From: Siphonodentalium dalli | Lineage: Eukaryota; Mollusca; Scaphopoda; Gadilida; Siphonodentaliidae | Assembly (NCBI GenBank): GCA_032622095.1 | Contig: CP136061.1 | Coordinates: 85,784,324-85,848,323, forward strand | Direction: 5' to 3' | DNA length: 64,000 bases | Shown here: piece by piece, positions 22,850-34,914 of the stretch | Position numbering within the stretch: position 1 is the first letter of the stretch | Layout: each line of letters begins with the position of its first letter | Made by a program: the position numbers and the translations under genes | The notes under the pieces: model-generated | Databases searched by the model: none | The model's input: the letters and a program-made list of their open reading frames with translations, nothing else | What the model was told of the DNA's origin: nothing

Positions 22850-23890
22850 TATTTCCTGTGGCTAATTTTCCGCTACTGGTGGGATAATCTTATTATGCCA
22901 CTCAGGGCATACTAGTATACCGGTATCTCATCTGGATTTGCGAGAATCCATACTAGTATATACTTTTTCACTAGAATCCACAGTAATTTGCGATAATCTA
23001 CCGTAGAAATATACATGTAAGCCCTGCCGCTATCGGCGTAATAGTATTTGGACTGATAATGGTTATTTTGCGGCGAGCAGCAGAATAATGATATATTTAT
23101 TTATAACGTAGCCTGTTTGGCTATTCTGTCGCGAATCATAAATGTGCTTTTATTATTTTAAGGCCCACTTTATGATGTTGACATTGACTATGGTACCTGA
23201 TGCAATACTCGATTCCCATAGCCCTACTCTAGCTATAGTCACGTCCCTGCTTATGTGTATGCAACAGCCAACACAAGTAATTCCTGTGCTGGGCGCGTTA
23301 CGGTATTTTAAGTAGCGCCTCGCTAATAAAGTCAATATGGAGGCATAATGATCCAGATATATACCGGTATAGGTTTTGAGAAAGATGTAAATGGTGGATT
23401 CAACGTGGTCATGGGTTTTGCCAGCGATAAAAATCCAGCAAATTTTTTGTTGCGGTCAAATTCCCATGACCACATTAAAACTGCTGTTCATTTCTTATAT
23501 ACATGTATTAATTTAAGGAGAATCACTGCAATTGATGTTCATACTTCCATGTGTAATGTCAATCAATGCGGCCAGATACCAGGCGATGGGTGGAGTTTAT
23601 AATTTGATGGCTGAAACAATGTGGGCAACTTCAAAGTCGTGTAAAGTTCACAGTGTGCTATCAGCTGGAATATTACATTGAAAACATGTTCATGTCGAAT
23701 TCACAAAAAGTGCACATGATTTTTAGTAACATGTTTACTGTTGTGACATTTCTCTTTGATCCATCATGGTTTGAAGTGGTAACCTTTATGCATTGTTGGT
23801 GGTTAGTGGTCACCACCGTACATGTGTTACCGAGGTGACACCATGGTATCGATGGTCAATTACATTAAGGATAGCTATAGTTGTTGGCAA
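22850..23890. other. Non-coding spacer
   Basis: No gene is supported. A short inverted pair GTGGTCATGGG / CCCATGACCAC lies near 23406 and 23463. The frame at 23348-23602 spans it and shows no domain. Confidence 0.5.
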
Positions 23891-23898
23891 AATTGTCA

Positions 23899-24255
23899 TA
23901 CCCTGCTGGACAAAACAAGTGTCCACTTAACTGCGGTGCAGTTAGCGTTGCCACCGCAGCCGAAATGCAATTACACCGCGGCTCCACCGGCTAACTACAG
24001 TTGGGCCGCTGTTTACTTGCTATTTGGAATGGTGTAGTTGCTGCGGTGTACTTTCATTAAACTGAAAAAAGACGATACTAACCAGAAATATAACCACGGT
24101 GTACATGTCATTCGGCCGCGAGGGTAGTTGCCGTTCGGCCGCAATGTACTTGCTGTTCGGCCGCGGTGCTCAACTGCAGCTACAAACTCTGACACCGCGG
24201 CCGAACGGCAAATACACCGCGGTGCCAATGGACATTTGTTTTGTCCAGATGGGTA
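23899..24255. mobile_element. TIR MITE with GCGG/CCGC-rich core, copy 2 (TA-bounded)
   Basis: TIRs run from TACCCTGCTGGACAAAACAA to TTTGTTTTGTCCAGATGGGTA. Both ends carry TA, as in Tc1/mariner-like elements. The core alternates CCGCGG-containing direct and inverted subrepeats. Confidence 0.85.
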
Positions 24256-24299
24256 CATGTACCGGTACATGTAGTTACATGTACTAGTATCAGTAGTAT

Positions 24300-25405
24300 G
24301 ACTGGTGGTAACCTACAGATTACCACTATAATCAGAGTAATTGACTTGAAAAATGGGGTGATACCCCGGTAATGACCACGGTATTACCAGTAGTATACAG
24401 TATCCACAGCAGTATCGAAATGGTCACTGGGGTGGAGTTAATAGTACAGTACCGTTTGTTTATCAACTTTATGATACCGCGGTCTATTAGTGGGTTATCA
24501 TACAAAAAGTTGAAGACAATAATATGTCCAAGAGGATCTTGTTTAAGGGAAAAGTAAGCATTGGCGGAGGGTAATGCTGTTAAAATAGTCACATCCGTTA
24601 AAACCGCCATAAACGGAAATAATATTATATTATAAACAAAGTTAACAAACCTTGTTCTTACATGTATACATACATGTACCATTCATAAATGTGTAGTATA
24701 AATTGCAGCATGTTATTGTCATGTTAGTACTCTGTGAGTCTAGTGTTATTTAAACAAATGCCATGTTATGTAAACAAACAGTACTGGTACATAGAGTATG
24801 CAATAAGCAAAACACTCAACACGGAGGAGACTGCCACTACATGTAATTGAACTTTTGTTAGAAATGCCACCAAGTTGTTCACAACATACCGGTATAGCTA
24901 TCGCTAATCTTCACCTCAAAATTTCTGTGTTGAATGGGTCACGATCAATCACTCTCCTAATAATCGTAACGGTGTGGAGTGTTTTGCTTACCACTCACTA
25001 TTTACGTGCTGTACATGAATATACATGTACCTGTAAACAAACGCTTGGCTCACACAAAGTGTGTTTCAACTTTTGTGGATAAGAATGCATTCATATTATC
25101 ATTATCATCTTCTACCCGGTACCTGTATACTCTTAGTATATTCTTGGGGAAAATTTCATAATTTGGTAACTGTTATTTCTAAATTATAACCTACACGCAT
25201 AACAAAGGCCATCCATGCATTTAAGATCCACAGATGTAAGGAGAATCACTGCATTTTATCTTCATGCCTGAGAACTGGGACCACATGCATCGTTGTGCAA
25301 CCCCAGTACACACAGTCACAGTATACACCTTACTGCTGTGTTGGAAGTTACCGCAGTATACAGGGAAATTTCCAGGGTTGTTTTGATATATGTTACAGGT
25401 ATGGG
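24300..25405 (-). repeat. ~1.1-kb dispersed repeat, inverted copy of 28930-30050
   Basis: Landmarks of 28930-30050 occur here in reverse order and orientation: TTGAAAAATGGGGTGA, ATACCGCGGTCTATTAG, AACCGCCATAAACGGAAAT, GTTTGTTTAC and AAGGAGAATCACTGCA. The two copies encode similar short frames (24682-24332 and 29706-30032, sharing FMAVLTDVTILT and TGNTVVITGVSPHFSSQ). These may mark an old coding or merely conserved stretch. No known domain is evident. Confidence 0.8.
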
Positions 25406-25715
25406 TGCCCAAACTCTAGTTTAAGCCCAAACGACCCCCAAATTCCTAGTGGACAGTATTGAGTCAACCTGAATTTTCAAGGCAATTCAACAATATGCGA
25501 TGTAAATAAAAATTCTGCCATTGCAATACAGCCTTCATTTGCATGTTGAATTTTTAAATCAGAAATATTATGTCATATTTATAATATACAATGTATGCGT
25601 CTGTATCGTGTTGGTTCGGTGTATAAGCCATATTTAAAAGTTATATTGGGATACCGGTACTTCATATGGATCTTCGGCCCAAGTTCGGGGTGTCCTCTAG
25701 ATGGGAGCTTACTAT
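25406..25715. other. Spacer, nothing recognised
   Basis: AT-rich, with no gene or clear repeat. Confidence 0.5.
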
Positions 25716-25717
25716 AT

Positions 25718-27240
25718 TTAGCTCATCTTACTTTGTAAGTTTGAGCTATTGCCATGGGTTGTCGTCCGTGTGTCTGTGTGTCCGTGTGTCCGTCAACAAT
25801 TTCCTTTGGCGCAGGCTACAGGTTGTACCTTTGGTCTGATCTTTATGAAATTTGTCATGAATGTTGACATTGACATGTAGATGGAAACGAGTCATTTTGG
25901 GGTCATTCGGCCAAAAAACATGGCCACTGGCGGCCATCTCGGATTTCAAAATTAAATCCATTGGCTAGGTCTACAGGTCGTACTGTTCATCTGATCATCA
26001 TAAAATTTGTCATGGATGTTAATATTGATATGTAGATGGGAACGAGTCATTTTGGGGTCGTTCGGCCAAAAAATATGACCGCCATCAGCCATCTTGGATT
26101 TTACTCTTTGCATGACTAAATCTTTTGGCGCGGGCTACAGGTCGTACCTTTGGTCTGATCTTCATGAAATTTGTCATGGATGTTAACAATGCCATGTAGA
26201 TAGGAACGGATCATTTTGGTGTCATTCGGCCAAAAAACATGGCCGCTGGCGGCCATCTTGGATTTCAAAATTAAATCCATTGGCGCGGTCTACAGCTCGT
26301 ACTGTTCGTCTGATCATCATGAAATTTGTCATGAATGTTGACATGTAGATGGGAACGAGTCATTTTGGGGTCATTTGGCCAAAAACATGGCCACCAGCAG
26401 CCATCTTGGATTTTACTCTTTGCATGACTAAATCCTTTGGCGCGGGCTACAGGTCGTAGCTTTGGTCGGATCTTCATGAAATTTGTCATGGATGTTAACA
26501 ATGCCATGTAGATAGGAACGGATCATTTTGGTGTCATTCGGCCAAAAAACATGGCCGCTGGCGGCCATCTTGGATTTCAAAATTAAATCCATTGGCGCGG
26601 TCTACAGCTCGTACTGTTCGTCTGATCATCATGAAATTTGTCATGGATGTTAATTTTGACATGTAGATGGGAACGAGTTATTTTGGGGTCGTTCGGCCAA
26701 AAAACATGGCCGCCATCAGCTATTTTGGATTTTACTCTTTGCATGACTAAATCCTTTGGCGCGGGCTACAGGTCATAGCTTTGGACGGATCTTCATGAAA
26801 TTTGTCATGGATGTTAACAAAGACATGTAGATGGGAACGAGTAATTTTGGGGTCATTCAGCAAAAAACATGGCCGCCAGCAGCCATCTTGGATTTTACTC
26901 ATTGCATGACTAAATCCTTTGGAACGGGCTACAAGTCGTACTGTATCTTTGGTCTGATCATAATGAGATTTGTCATGGATGTTAACAATGACATGTAGAT
27001 GGGAACCGGGTCATTTTGAGGTCATTCGCCCAAAAACATGGCCGGCAGCAGTATTTTACTCTTTAGACGACTAAATCCTTTCACATAGGGTACAGGTCGT
27101 ATCTTTTGTCGGATCATCATGAATTTTGTCATAGATGTTAACAATGATATGTAGATGGGAACCAGTCCTGTTGGGGTCATTCGGCCAAAAAACATGGCCG
27201 CCGGCAGCCATCTTGGATTTTACTCTTTGCATAACTAGGC
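25718..27240. repeat. ~155-bp tandem array with AGCTCATCTTACTTTGTAAG head
   Basis: It begins AGCTCATCTTACTTTGTAAG near 25720, then a TCCGTGTGTC tract and CGTCAACAATTTC. About nine to ten units of 150-160 bp follow, each with GGGCTACAGGTCGTA, GAAATTTGTCATGGATGTTA, GACATGTAGATGGGAACGAG, TCATTCGGCCAAAAAACATG and CAGCCATCTTGGATTT. Adjacent units alternate between two subtypes near 26100-26750, giving a ~310-bp higher-order period. A related short array with the same head is at 32695-33080. Confidence 0.9.
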
Positions 27241-28285
27241 TTTTCAACTTTCCACATTCCTAATCACTCCATTAACTGTGACACATGAAATTATTCCCTT
27301 TCGAAGTTGATCTACAGTGTCATTGACACTTTCATTTCAGAATTATTTAAAAAACATGGCCACCGGCAGGGGGGGGGGGGGCGGAAAAAAACTGCGGAAC
27401 ACAACGTACCGGGGGTGGGGGGGGGGGGGGGGGGGGGTGGTACCTAGGCGTCAAGCATTTACACATAATTTTTTTCCTTATTCATTTAGGGGGGGTTGTC
27501 GGAAAAAAATTACATGTAATTTTTTTCCAAATATGTATTTTCAGACTCACAACTTCAATTTTCTCTCATTGTATAGAATATGGATTAACCTTAATATCCA
27601 AATCATATATACATGAGTAGTACAATCCACATAAAACAATTTTGGATAACCACTGTCTTGGTTTACATGTGATATTGACCCCATTAACCCTCTTAATAAT
27701 GCCGACTATGTCAGTGTCTACCAGTCGAATGCAGAATTCTACCCTGCGATCGCTTATCTGGCAAATTTTTACTGCAGAACTATCCCATGTATTAAGCAAT
27801 TTCTCCTCCAATGGTATCATAAAACAGTTATATGCTGGTATCTCACTCATCTCATTTGCATCTTTTTCAAAGTCGAGGTAATGACTAGTTGTCATTTTTG
27901 CATACAAAGCGTTGCGATCACCAATATACATGTTTGTACATGTCATGACATCACGAGGTACAAATCTGCGTTGTACTGGTAGACAATAACCATTTTAGTC
28001 ATAATAATCTAAACTAAGTTACCAAGCACCTTCTCGTGAATTGTAACAATATATGATATACACCCCGGTGTTTTTTTCGGTTTCCGGTCAAACCGAGTTG
28101 TTGTCCGGCTGGGGTAGATTCGATTTTTCTGGGGGGGGGGGGGCCAATGGTCAGTGGAAAAAACGACAGTTTTTGCTGTTTTTTTGGGGGGGGAGGGGGG
28201 GGGGGTACCCAAACCGAAGAAAACAATTTTCCACCCTCTGTCTGCAGTTTTTTCCGCCCCCCCCCCCTGCCACCGGTGGTAATAT
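27241..28285. repeat. Foldback region bounded by poly-G / poly-C inverted blocks
   Basis: GGCCACCGGCAGGGGG and GCGGAAAAAAACTGC near 27357-27395 are matched in reverse by GCAGTTTTTTCCGCC and CCCCTGCCACCGG near 28244-28275. Long G runs lie at 27368-27381, 27414-27437, 28130-28143 and 28184-28205. The interior holds a minus-strand open frame of 126 codons (27946-27566) without a recognised domain. The glycine- and proline-rich frames over the G tracts are artefacts. Confidence 0.7.
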
Positions 28286-28479
28286 TGGATTTCAAATTTT
28301 AATCCATCGTTACACCAGTCAGCCTACAATTATATAAAGTGAAATGCGTTGAAAAATTACAGGCATTTTGGATCAAATCTAGATGGGAGCTATTGAATTT
28401 GTACAATTTCAGATGAAAAACATGGACTCTGACAGCCATCTTGGATCTCACTGAGAGCTTTCCGATGAATGGCAACAAA

Positions 28480-28562
28480 CCGTATTTCCAACTAAATCCT
28501 GAAAAGTTACCAATAATTCTGCTGTGGTTAAGGGGTCGTTTATTTAGAGCATTACTGTATAT
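28480..28562. mobile_element. Half copy of the palindromic MITE
   Basis: AAATCCTGAAAAGTTACC, ATAATTCTGCTGTGGTTAAG and CATTACTGTATA match one arm of the palindromes at 19189-19669. The other arm is missing. Confidence 0.75.
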
Positions 28563-28929
28563 GTACATGTAATCCGAGGACATACATGTACATGTACAAG
28601 CAAGTTTACTCACGCCCACGATTCTGGGCATAAAGTCTGTTATATAGAAGAGTAACAGGACGGGACTCGGTCCAAAACAGCATCGACCCAACCAACATCA
28701 TACAGTATCATAAGTTGTTGTGATATGAGAAGACTTGGTTTAATTAAATTAGAGGGCTATTTATATAGGAAATTGCTACCGTATCTCTTAATTCAATTTA
28801 TCTAATTCAATTTATTTTTAATTGCCCTAAATGAACATTAATACAATGCCTGTACATGTATCTATTAAATATATAAATGCGAATGTGTCTCTGACCCTCT
28901 CTCTTTCTCTTCAGTACATGTAAATGTAT
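28563..28929. other. Spacer
   Basis: TACATGTACATG words and AT-rich sequence; no gene. Confidence 0.5.
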
Positions 28930-30050
28930 GTCCAGCTATAACGGTACTTAAAAGTAATTGACCACCTCTAACGTGGTGTTATCCAAGTAATACTGCCGTA
29001 ATCTCCAACACCGGGGTAAGGTTACCGCTTGAACACTACATGTACTAATACATGTACATGTACTACTAGTACTAGTACTAGTAACTTGGTTGCACCACGA
29101 CACATGTGGTCCTGGTTCGCATACATGAAAATAAAATGCAGTGATTCTCCTTATATCTGTGGCACTTAAAGACATGGATAGCCTTCGTTATAATGTACAT
29201 GTAGGTTGTAATTTATAAATAACAGTTTAATACCAAATTCTGAAAATGTCCCCAAAAATATACTAATAATATAGAATAATGATCATATTATGAATGCATT
29301 ATTATCCACAAATCACACTTTGTACGTATGTATGAGCCAATCGTTTGTTTATATATGGTACAGCACATAAATAGTGAGCGATAAGCAAAACATGCAGCAC
29401 TGTGGCGACTGGCGAGAGTGATTCATGTCGAGAGTGATTCATGGTGACCCATTCAACACAAAACTCTTGAGAGGTGAAGATAAGCGATAGCTACCGGTAT
29501 ACCTGTACCGGGTATGTTGTAATCAACTTGTGGGCATTTCTAACAAAAGTTCAAATAGTGGGCGTCTCCTTAGTGTTGAGTGTTTTACTTATTACATACT
29601 TTTTGTGTACATATACTGTTTGTTTACATAACATGGCGTTTGTTTACATACATGTAACACAGAGTACTAACATGCCAATAACATGCCGCAATTTACACAA
29701 TATACATGTATATGATTTGTATAAGAACAAGGTTTGTTTATAATACATGTACAATATTTCTGTTTATGGCGGTTTTAACCGATGTGACTATTTTAACCAT
29801 ACATGTACATGAACCCACCGGCAACACTTACCGTACTTGTGTCTTTAACAAGATCCTCATGGACGTATTATTGTCTTTTTGGTGTGACGACCTGCTAATA
29901 GACCGTGGTAGCATTACCAAATGGTACCGTAACTCCACCAGAGTTCCCATTTTGATACTGCTGTGGATACAGTATACAACCGGTAATACCGTGGTCATTA
30001 CTGGGGTCTCACCCCATTTTTCAAGTCAATGACTTTGAGCATAGTGGTAT
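28930..30050 (+). repeat. ~1.1-kb dispersed repeat, forward copy
   Basis: Inverted partner of 24300-25405; shortened and rearranged relatives lie at 6430-6636, 9800-10249 and about 30600-30800. Internally GCACATAAATAGTGAGCGAT near 29365 faces a GTGTTGAGTGTTTTACTTAT relative near 29572, so the element is itself partly palindromic. Confidence 0.8.
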
Positions 30051-30118
30051 GTTCCATATGCATGTACATCAAGCCATCCACATTTCAGCACTGACTGCGA
30101 TGAAATTTGGCATGGATA

Positions 30119-32363
30119 CCGGTGTAACACGTCATCCCCCTAGGATATCTCCCCCAACCCTGGATATTTCCCCCCATATATCAGTAAAAAATAATTTCAC
30201 TCATTTGATATTGTTTGACCCTGAAATGGCCAGAAAATTGTTTTTGAGATTTAATTTGTTTTTTTCTTTAAATTTTATTTTCTCAATTGTTTTCTCAAAT
30301 TTTTTTCCACACTTTTCATAGTTTAAAGGCACGTGAGGCCTTAGTTGTCGAAAATATTCATATTTGTTCCAATCACCGTAAACAGAAAAACATTAAAACG
30401 CATACAGTTTCGTTCATATTTTCCATGACCATCGCGTAAACAGCATGTTATCATAAAGATTTACTATATTTTACCGAAGCAAGAGCCTGATTGTGTTACA
30501 GAAGACAACACAATGCTGCTGGCTAATCACACACAAATGGCATAAACGCTCTTTATTCGTTCCATATCAGGAATTCACCCACAAAGAACGCTCTTTATGT
30601 TTACCATCATAATATAAACAAACATAAGAAAAGTAACTTTTTATGCTTTTGTTTACATAACAATGGTCAAAAATATGACAATAACATACTGTTTATGCGA
30701 TATTTCTTATTTGTATACGGACAAAGTCTGTCTACATTTTGTTGTTCTTTCTGTTTGTGGCGGTTTTTGACGGGTGGAAATATTTTCACATGATACCCAC
30801 CGCCAAGGCCAACCGTACCTTTAATCCTGAAATGGCCAGAAAAATGTTTTTTTTAATAAATTAATTTATAATTTTTATTAAAATATGTGTTTTCCAAGTG
30901 ACAAAATTGGTTTATCACACATTTGATTGTTTTATCCTGAAATGGCCAGAAAAATAACTTTTGAGATTTAAATTTGTTTTTATTTAATTGTCCAGGTCTT
31001 GACATCTTGCCCAACCCAGCACCTACATGATAAAATCATCTTATGGTTTTATTTGCTTAATTTGCTTTATATAGTCATGAAGCAGCGAGAAATTAATTTC
31101 TTCTGAGAAAAAGTTGTTTGAGTCAGGGTTTGGGGTGGGGGAGATGTCCAGGTCAGGATATCCCCCTTACCCAGCACCAACATGACACAACAATCATCTT
31201 ATGGTTTTATCGCTGTCATGAAACAGCGAGAAAGAAACTTCTTCCAAGAAAAAGTTGTTTGAGTCAGGGTTTGGGGTGGGGGGGGGGGAATGTCCAGGTC
31301 AGGATATTTCCCCCCACCAGCACCTACATAACAAAAAACTCATCTTATGGTTTTATGGGGGGAAATGTCCAGGTCAGGATATCTTTCCCCCAACCCAGCA
31401 CCTACATGTACATGTACATGACGAAAACTCATCTTATGGTTTTATTGCTTATTTTGCTTTATATAGTCATGAAACAGCAAGAAATTAACTTCTTCGGAGA
31501 AAAAGTTTTTGAGTCAGGGTTTGGGTTGGGGCGGTGAGATGTCCAGGTCAGGATATTCCCCCCACCCAACACCTACATGACCAAAAACAATCACCTTATA
31601 ATTTTATTGTTCTATTTCGTCATGAAACAGCGAGAAATTTACTTCTTCTGAGAAAAAGTTGTTCGCGTCAGGGTTGGGGGTGGGGGGAAGATGTCCAGGT
31701 CAGGATATCTCCCCCACCCAGCACCAACATGACAAAAAAATCATCTTATGGTTTTATTGCCCATTTGGTTTATATAGTCATGAAACAGCGAGAAAGTAAC
31801 TTCTTCCAAGAAAATGTTGTTTGAGTCAGGGTTTGGGGTGGGGAAGATGTGAGGGTTAGGATATCTTCCCCGCGCACCCAGCACCTACATGACAAAAAAT
31901 CATGTAGGTGCTGAGAGGGGGCAGATATCCTAACCTGGACATCCCCACACCCCAAACCCTGACTCAAACAACTTTTTCTCAGAAGTTAATTTCTCGCTGT
32001 TTTATGACAATATCATGTAAAAAAATAAGTGATAAAACCATGAAATGATTTTTTTGTCATGTACATGTAGGTATTGGGTGGGGGGAGGAGTGGATGGGAT
32101 GTCAAGCCTGGACATTTGAAATTTTTTTTTTATAAAAAAAACAACATTTTCTGACCATTTCAAAAAGAAACAATCAAATTGCGTGAAAAAAAATTTGTGT
32201 CAGTTTTTTATTTTTAAATATAAACAAAAATATTAAATTAAAAAAAATATTCTGGCCATTTCAGGGTAAAAAAATATCAAATGAGTGAAATTATTTTTTA
32301 GTCATATATGGGGGATATCAAGGGTGGGGGAGACATCCAGGGGGAGATAACACGTTACACCGG
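30119..32363. mobile_element. Foldback transposon with long TIRs made of ~155-bp repeats
   Basis: The left end CCGGTGTAACACGTCATCCC and right end GGGGAGATAACACGTTACAC-CGG are inverted. Both continue inward with GATATCYCCC, then CATTTGATATTGTTT and CCTGAAATGGCCAGAAAA blocks in mirror order. From about 30960 to 31890, seven to eight units carry GAAACAGCGAGAAATTAACT, GAGTCAGGGTTTGGGG, ATGTCCAGGTCAGGATAT and CAGCACCTACATGAC. The orientation flips at a sharp palindrome centre near 31885-31905 and one to two units follow inverted. No transposase is present. A target duplication was not clear. Confidence 0.82.
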
Positions 32364-32496
32364 TGCATGTACATTTATGTATTTCAGCACTTTGTGTAAC
32401 ATGGTCTGCATCTGGTTTCTTTCCATTTTCACATTTTGACGTCATATCTGCATGGACAGACTGGTTTCTCGGGAACTAATGACCAGATCGCACTAC

Positions 32497-32566
32497 AGTG
32501 CATTCTCTTATGTTGTATATACAAGTGTCCCATAAGGAGCCTCGTATATATAAGAGAATGCACTGG
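32497..32566. mobile_element. Short palindromic MITE, copy 2
   Basis: CAGTGCATTCTCTTATGTTG and TATATAAGAGAATGCACTGG are inverted around CATAAGGAGCCTCG. A second copy is at 12860-12935. Confidence 0.8.
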
Positions 32567-32694
32567 CTTACAAGGTTGAGGTAAATATTGTTAGGCCAAT
32601 GTATTCTCTTCTGCATGTAAATAGATGTGAGGGTTTTCGCAAATTTTCAGAAAGCTACTAGTATACATGTACATGTACATGTATGCATACCAAA

Positions 32695-33085
32695 CTGATT
32701 AGCTCAACTTTACTTTGTAAAGCCATGGCTTAGTATCCGTCGTCCTGTCCATGTGTGTGGGTGTGTGACGCGTCAACAATACAGGCTGCAGGTCGTACCA
32801 TTGATCGGATCATAATGAAATTTGTCATAGCTGTGGACATTGACATGTAGATGGGTACAAGTCATTTTAGGGTCATGCGGCAAAAAACATGGCCGTGGCA
32901 TCTTGGATTTCAAATTTCAATCAATTAGCACGGGCTACAGGTCATACTGTTTGTCTGATCATCATGAAATGGGTCATGGATGTTAATATTGACATGTAGA
33001 TGGGAACGAGTCATTTTGGGGTCATTCGGAAAAAAACATGGCCACCAGCAGCCATCATGGATATTAATCTTTGCATGATTAAATC
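32695..33085. repeat. Two units of the ~155-bp GGTCGTACC family with its head
   Basis: The head AGCTCAACTTTACTTTGTAA and GCGTCAACAATACAGG are followed by two units with GACATGTAGATGGG, GTCATTTT-GGGTCAT and AAAAAACATGGCC blocks. It stands alone, apart from the main array at 25718-27240. Confidence 0.8.
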
Positions 33086-33233
33086 TTTTGAACACTGTCA
33101 GATCTAGGGAGCTTATATTCTATAATAATTTGTACAAAAGGTATATACGGCTTTTAAAAGTTTTTTGTAGGTTTTAAGTTTGACTTGGTGAACTCGTACT
33201 CTGTTTGCATTGTGAATCTCCTATTTCTCACAT

Positions 33234-34664
33234 GCCCTGATTAGGATTGCCACGACTATGAGTTTTCATAATCGACTAATCGTCTGCTACATTCAACGGT
33301 TAGTCGATTAATCGTTTATATATGTGGCCTATATTGCACCCAGATAAAGACGTGATCAAATCGAAATTACAATGACTACATCACATCCAGTCTGAACACA
33401 GTTATAATCTGTCAATCAGCAGGCTGGTCATTCTGAGGCCCCCGCCGGTCATCGGCCACCTAAACTCAAATTTACGTAGCAGGTAAACGCTATCCTCATC
33501 GCTATTCCCACGGACGAGACATTAAAACAATATCTGTCCAGTCAATCAATGTTCCCCGTGAACATGCATCGCGGTCACGGTGCCAAATGAAATCATGTGG
33601 AATTGACGCATACTTATTGAAAATGGACTATAGAAAATCCCATTGTGTACCGATTGCGTCACCTGACATATTATAGCATTTAATTTTATTTCGCGGGTTT
33701 CCGTGTGTGTGCGCCCTGCCTGTTACTGAACTTTTAGTTTTGTTATTCAAAGTGCATGCAACGCATTGTGCAGCGCGGTAGCGGGTGGGGGTATATACGT
33801 TGCCAAGATTGAGAATGTAATATATGTCTAACTAATAAGTGATGACACCAACTTGTTATGGATTAACACTGAACATTCCATGTCCCGCGAACTTTGTGAC
33901 TTTGTCAATTATTATCAATAATGGTGAACGTTTTACAGTATGAAATTTGAAAAAAGAAATATAGATGCAGTCCCATGCACGTCGTCCATTTTGGATATGA
34001 TGATCGATAATTACAGATCCATAGGAAGATAGATTTACAGTTAAACATAATATATAAACAATGGCAAGCCTGGAACACGACATCAAAGGCACACCAAACT
34101 CTTTGAAGATGACCACCAAACGGCGGCTGCATTATCAAAGGAAGCCGCATCAGAAGTGGCGACAGAACAGTCTGTTAACTTTTACTTCCAGCCAGGCATT
34201 GTATTTGCGCATAGTACTTAAATAGACAACCATACCCCCCCCCGTTTGGGCGATTAGTCGACGAAAGTAAATAACCGTCGACTACGTGTACCTTCAGACG
34301 ACCACGGTACACATCGTAAGTGGAGGAATCGGGCCCGACGAGATCGTGGATAGTTTGTTCAGACGATTTCGATGTGACGTCCATTATTCTATCGTAGGTT
34401 GTTCTAAAGCATGTGATTGACTACCCTACGACCATTTCCATGTACGATTTTGACGTACATACGGCTGCGATCACGTCGCAAGTGGAGGTAACCAAGGATA
34501 CGCCATTTTTACCTACGATTTAGACGTGAACATGCACACTCCATCTTCCTGTTACTTCCTACGACGGAAATCCTTCGACTTACGATTGAATCGTGGTCGT
34601 CTGAAGGTTTACTGCCACATCTGCCGAAGGTTAGTCGAATAATCGTGGCAAGCCTAGCCCTGAT
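33234..34664. mobile_element. Second hAT-like element with perfect 8-bp TSD
   Basis: The element spans 33242-34656. Its ends TAGGATTGCCACGACTAT and ATAATCGTGGCAAGCCTA are inverted, and both have CGACTAA-type subterminal motifs. The flanks are identical 8-mers GCCCTGAT at 33234-33241 and 34657-34664, the hAT target-duplication length. The interior (1.4 kb) has only short unrecognised frames, so it is non-autonomous. A second inverted-repeat pair sits inside its right half. Confidence 0.88.
34289..34610. mobile_element. Nested TIR element inside the hAT-like copy
   Basis: ACCTTCAGACGACCACG at about 34290 has its reverse complement CGTGGTCGTCTGAAGGT near 34594-34610, and CATCGTAAGT continues the match inward. 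It could be an independent MITE nested in the larger element or an internal inverted repeat of it. Confidence 0.65.
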
Positions 34665-34914
34665 ATGTGATTGGCCTAATTGATATACGAAATTTAATGA
34701 ACCATTGTGCATGTCTGAAGTGTAATTAATCATACGACATAAGGCCTAATTGAATCTTATTTATGGGAATATGAATGTATGAAGTTATTTTTATAAGATT
34801 TAAAAAAGGCAGATATATCCTAGCTTATGCGTGTGTTTTAGCTGTGGTTCGTTAATTACGCTAGCATATGGTCATATTATATCTTGAGTTCAAAGAGTTG
34901 TGAATTCACTTAAG

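Noticed and set aside
28014-28337. Proline- and glycine-rich frames on both strands
   Set aside because: Produced by poly-G and poly-C tracts.
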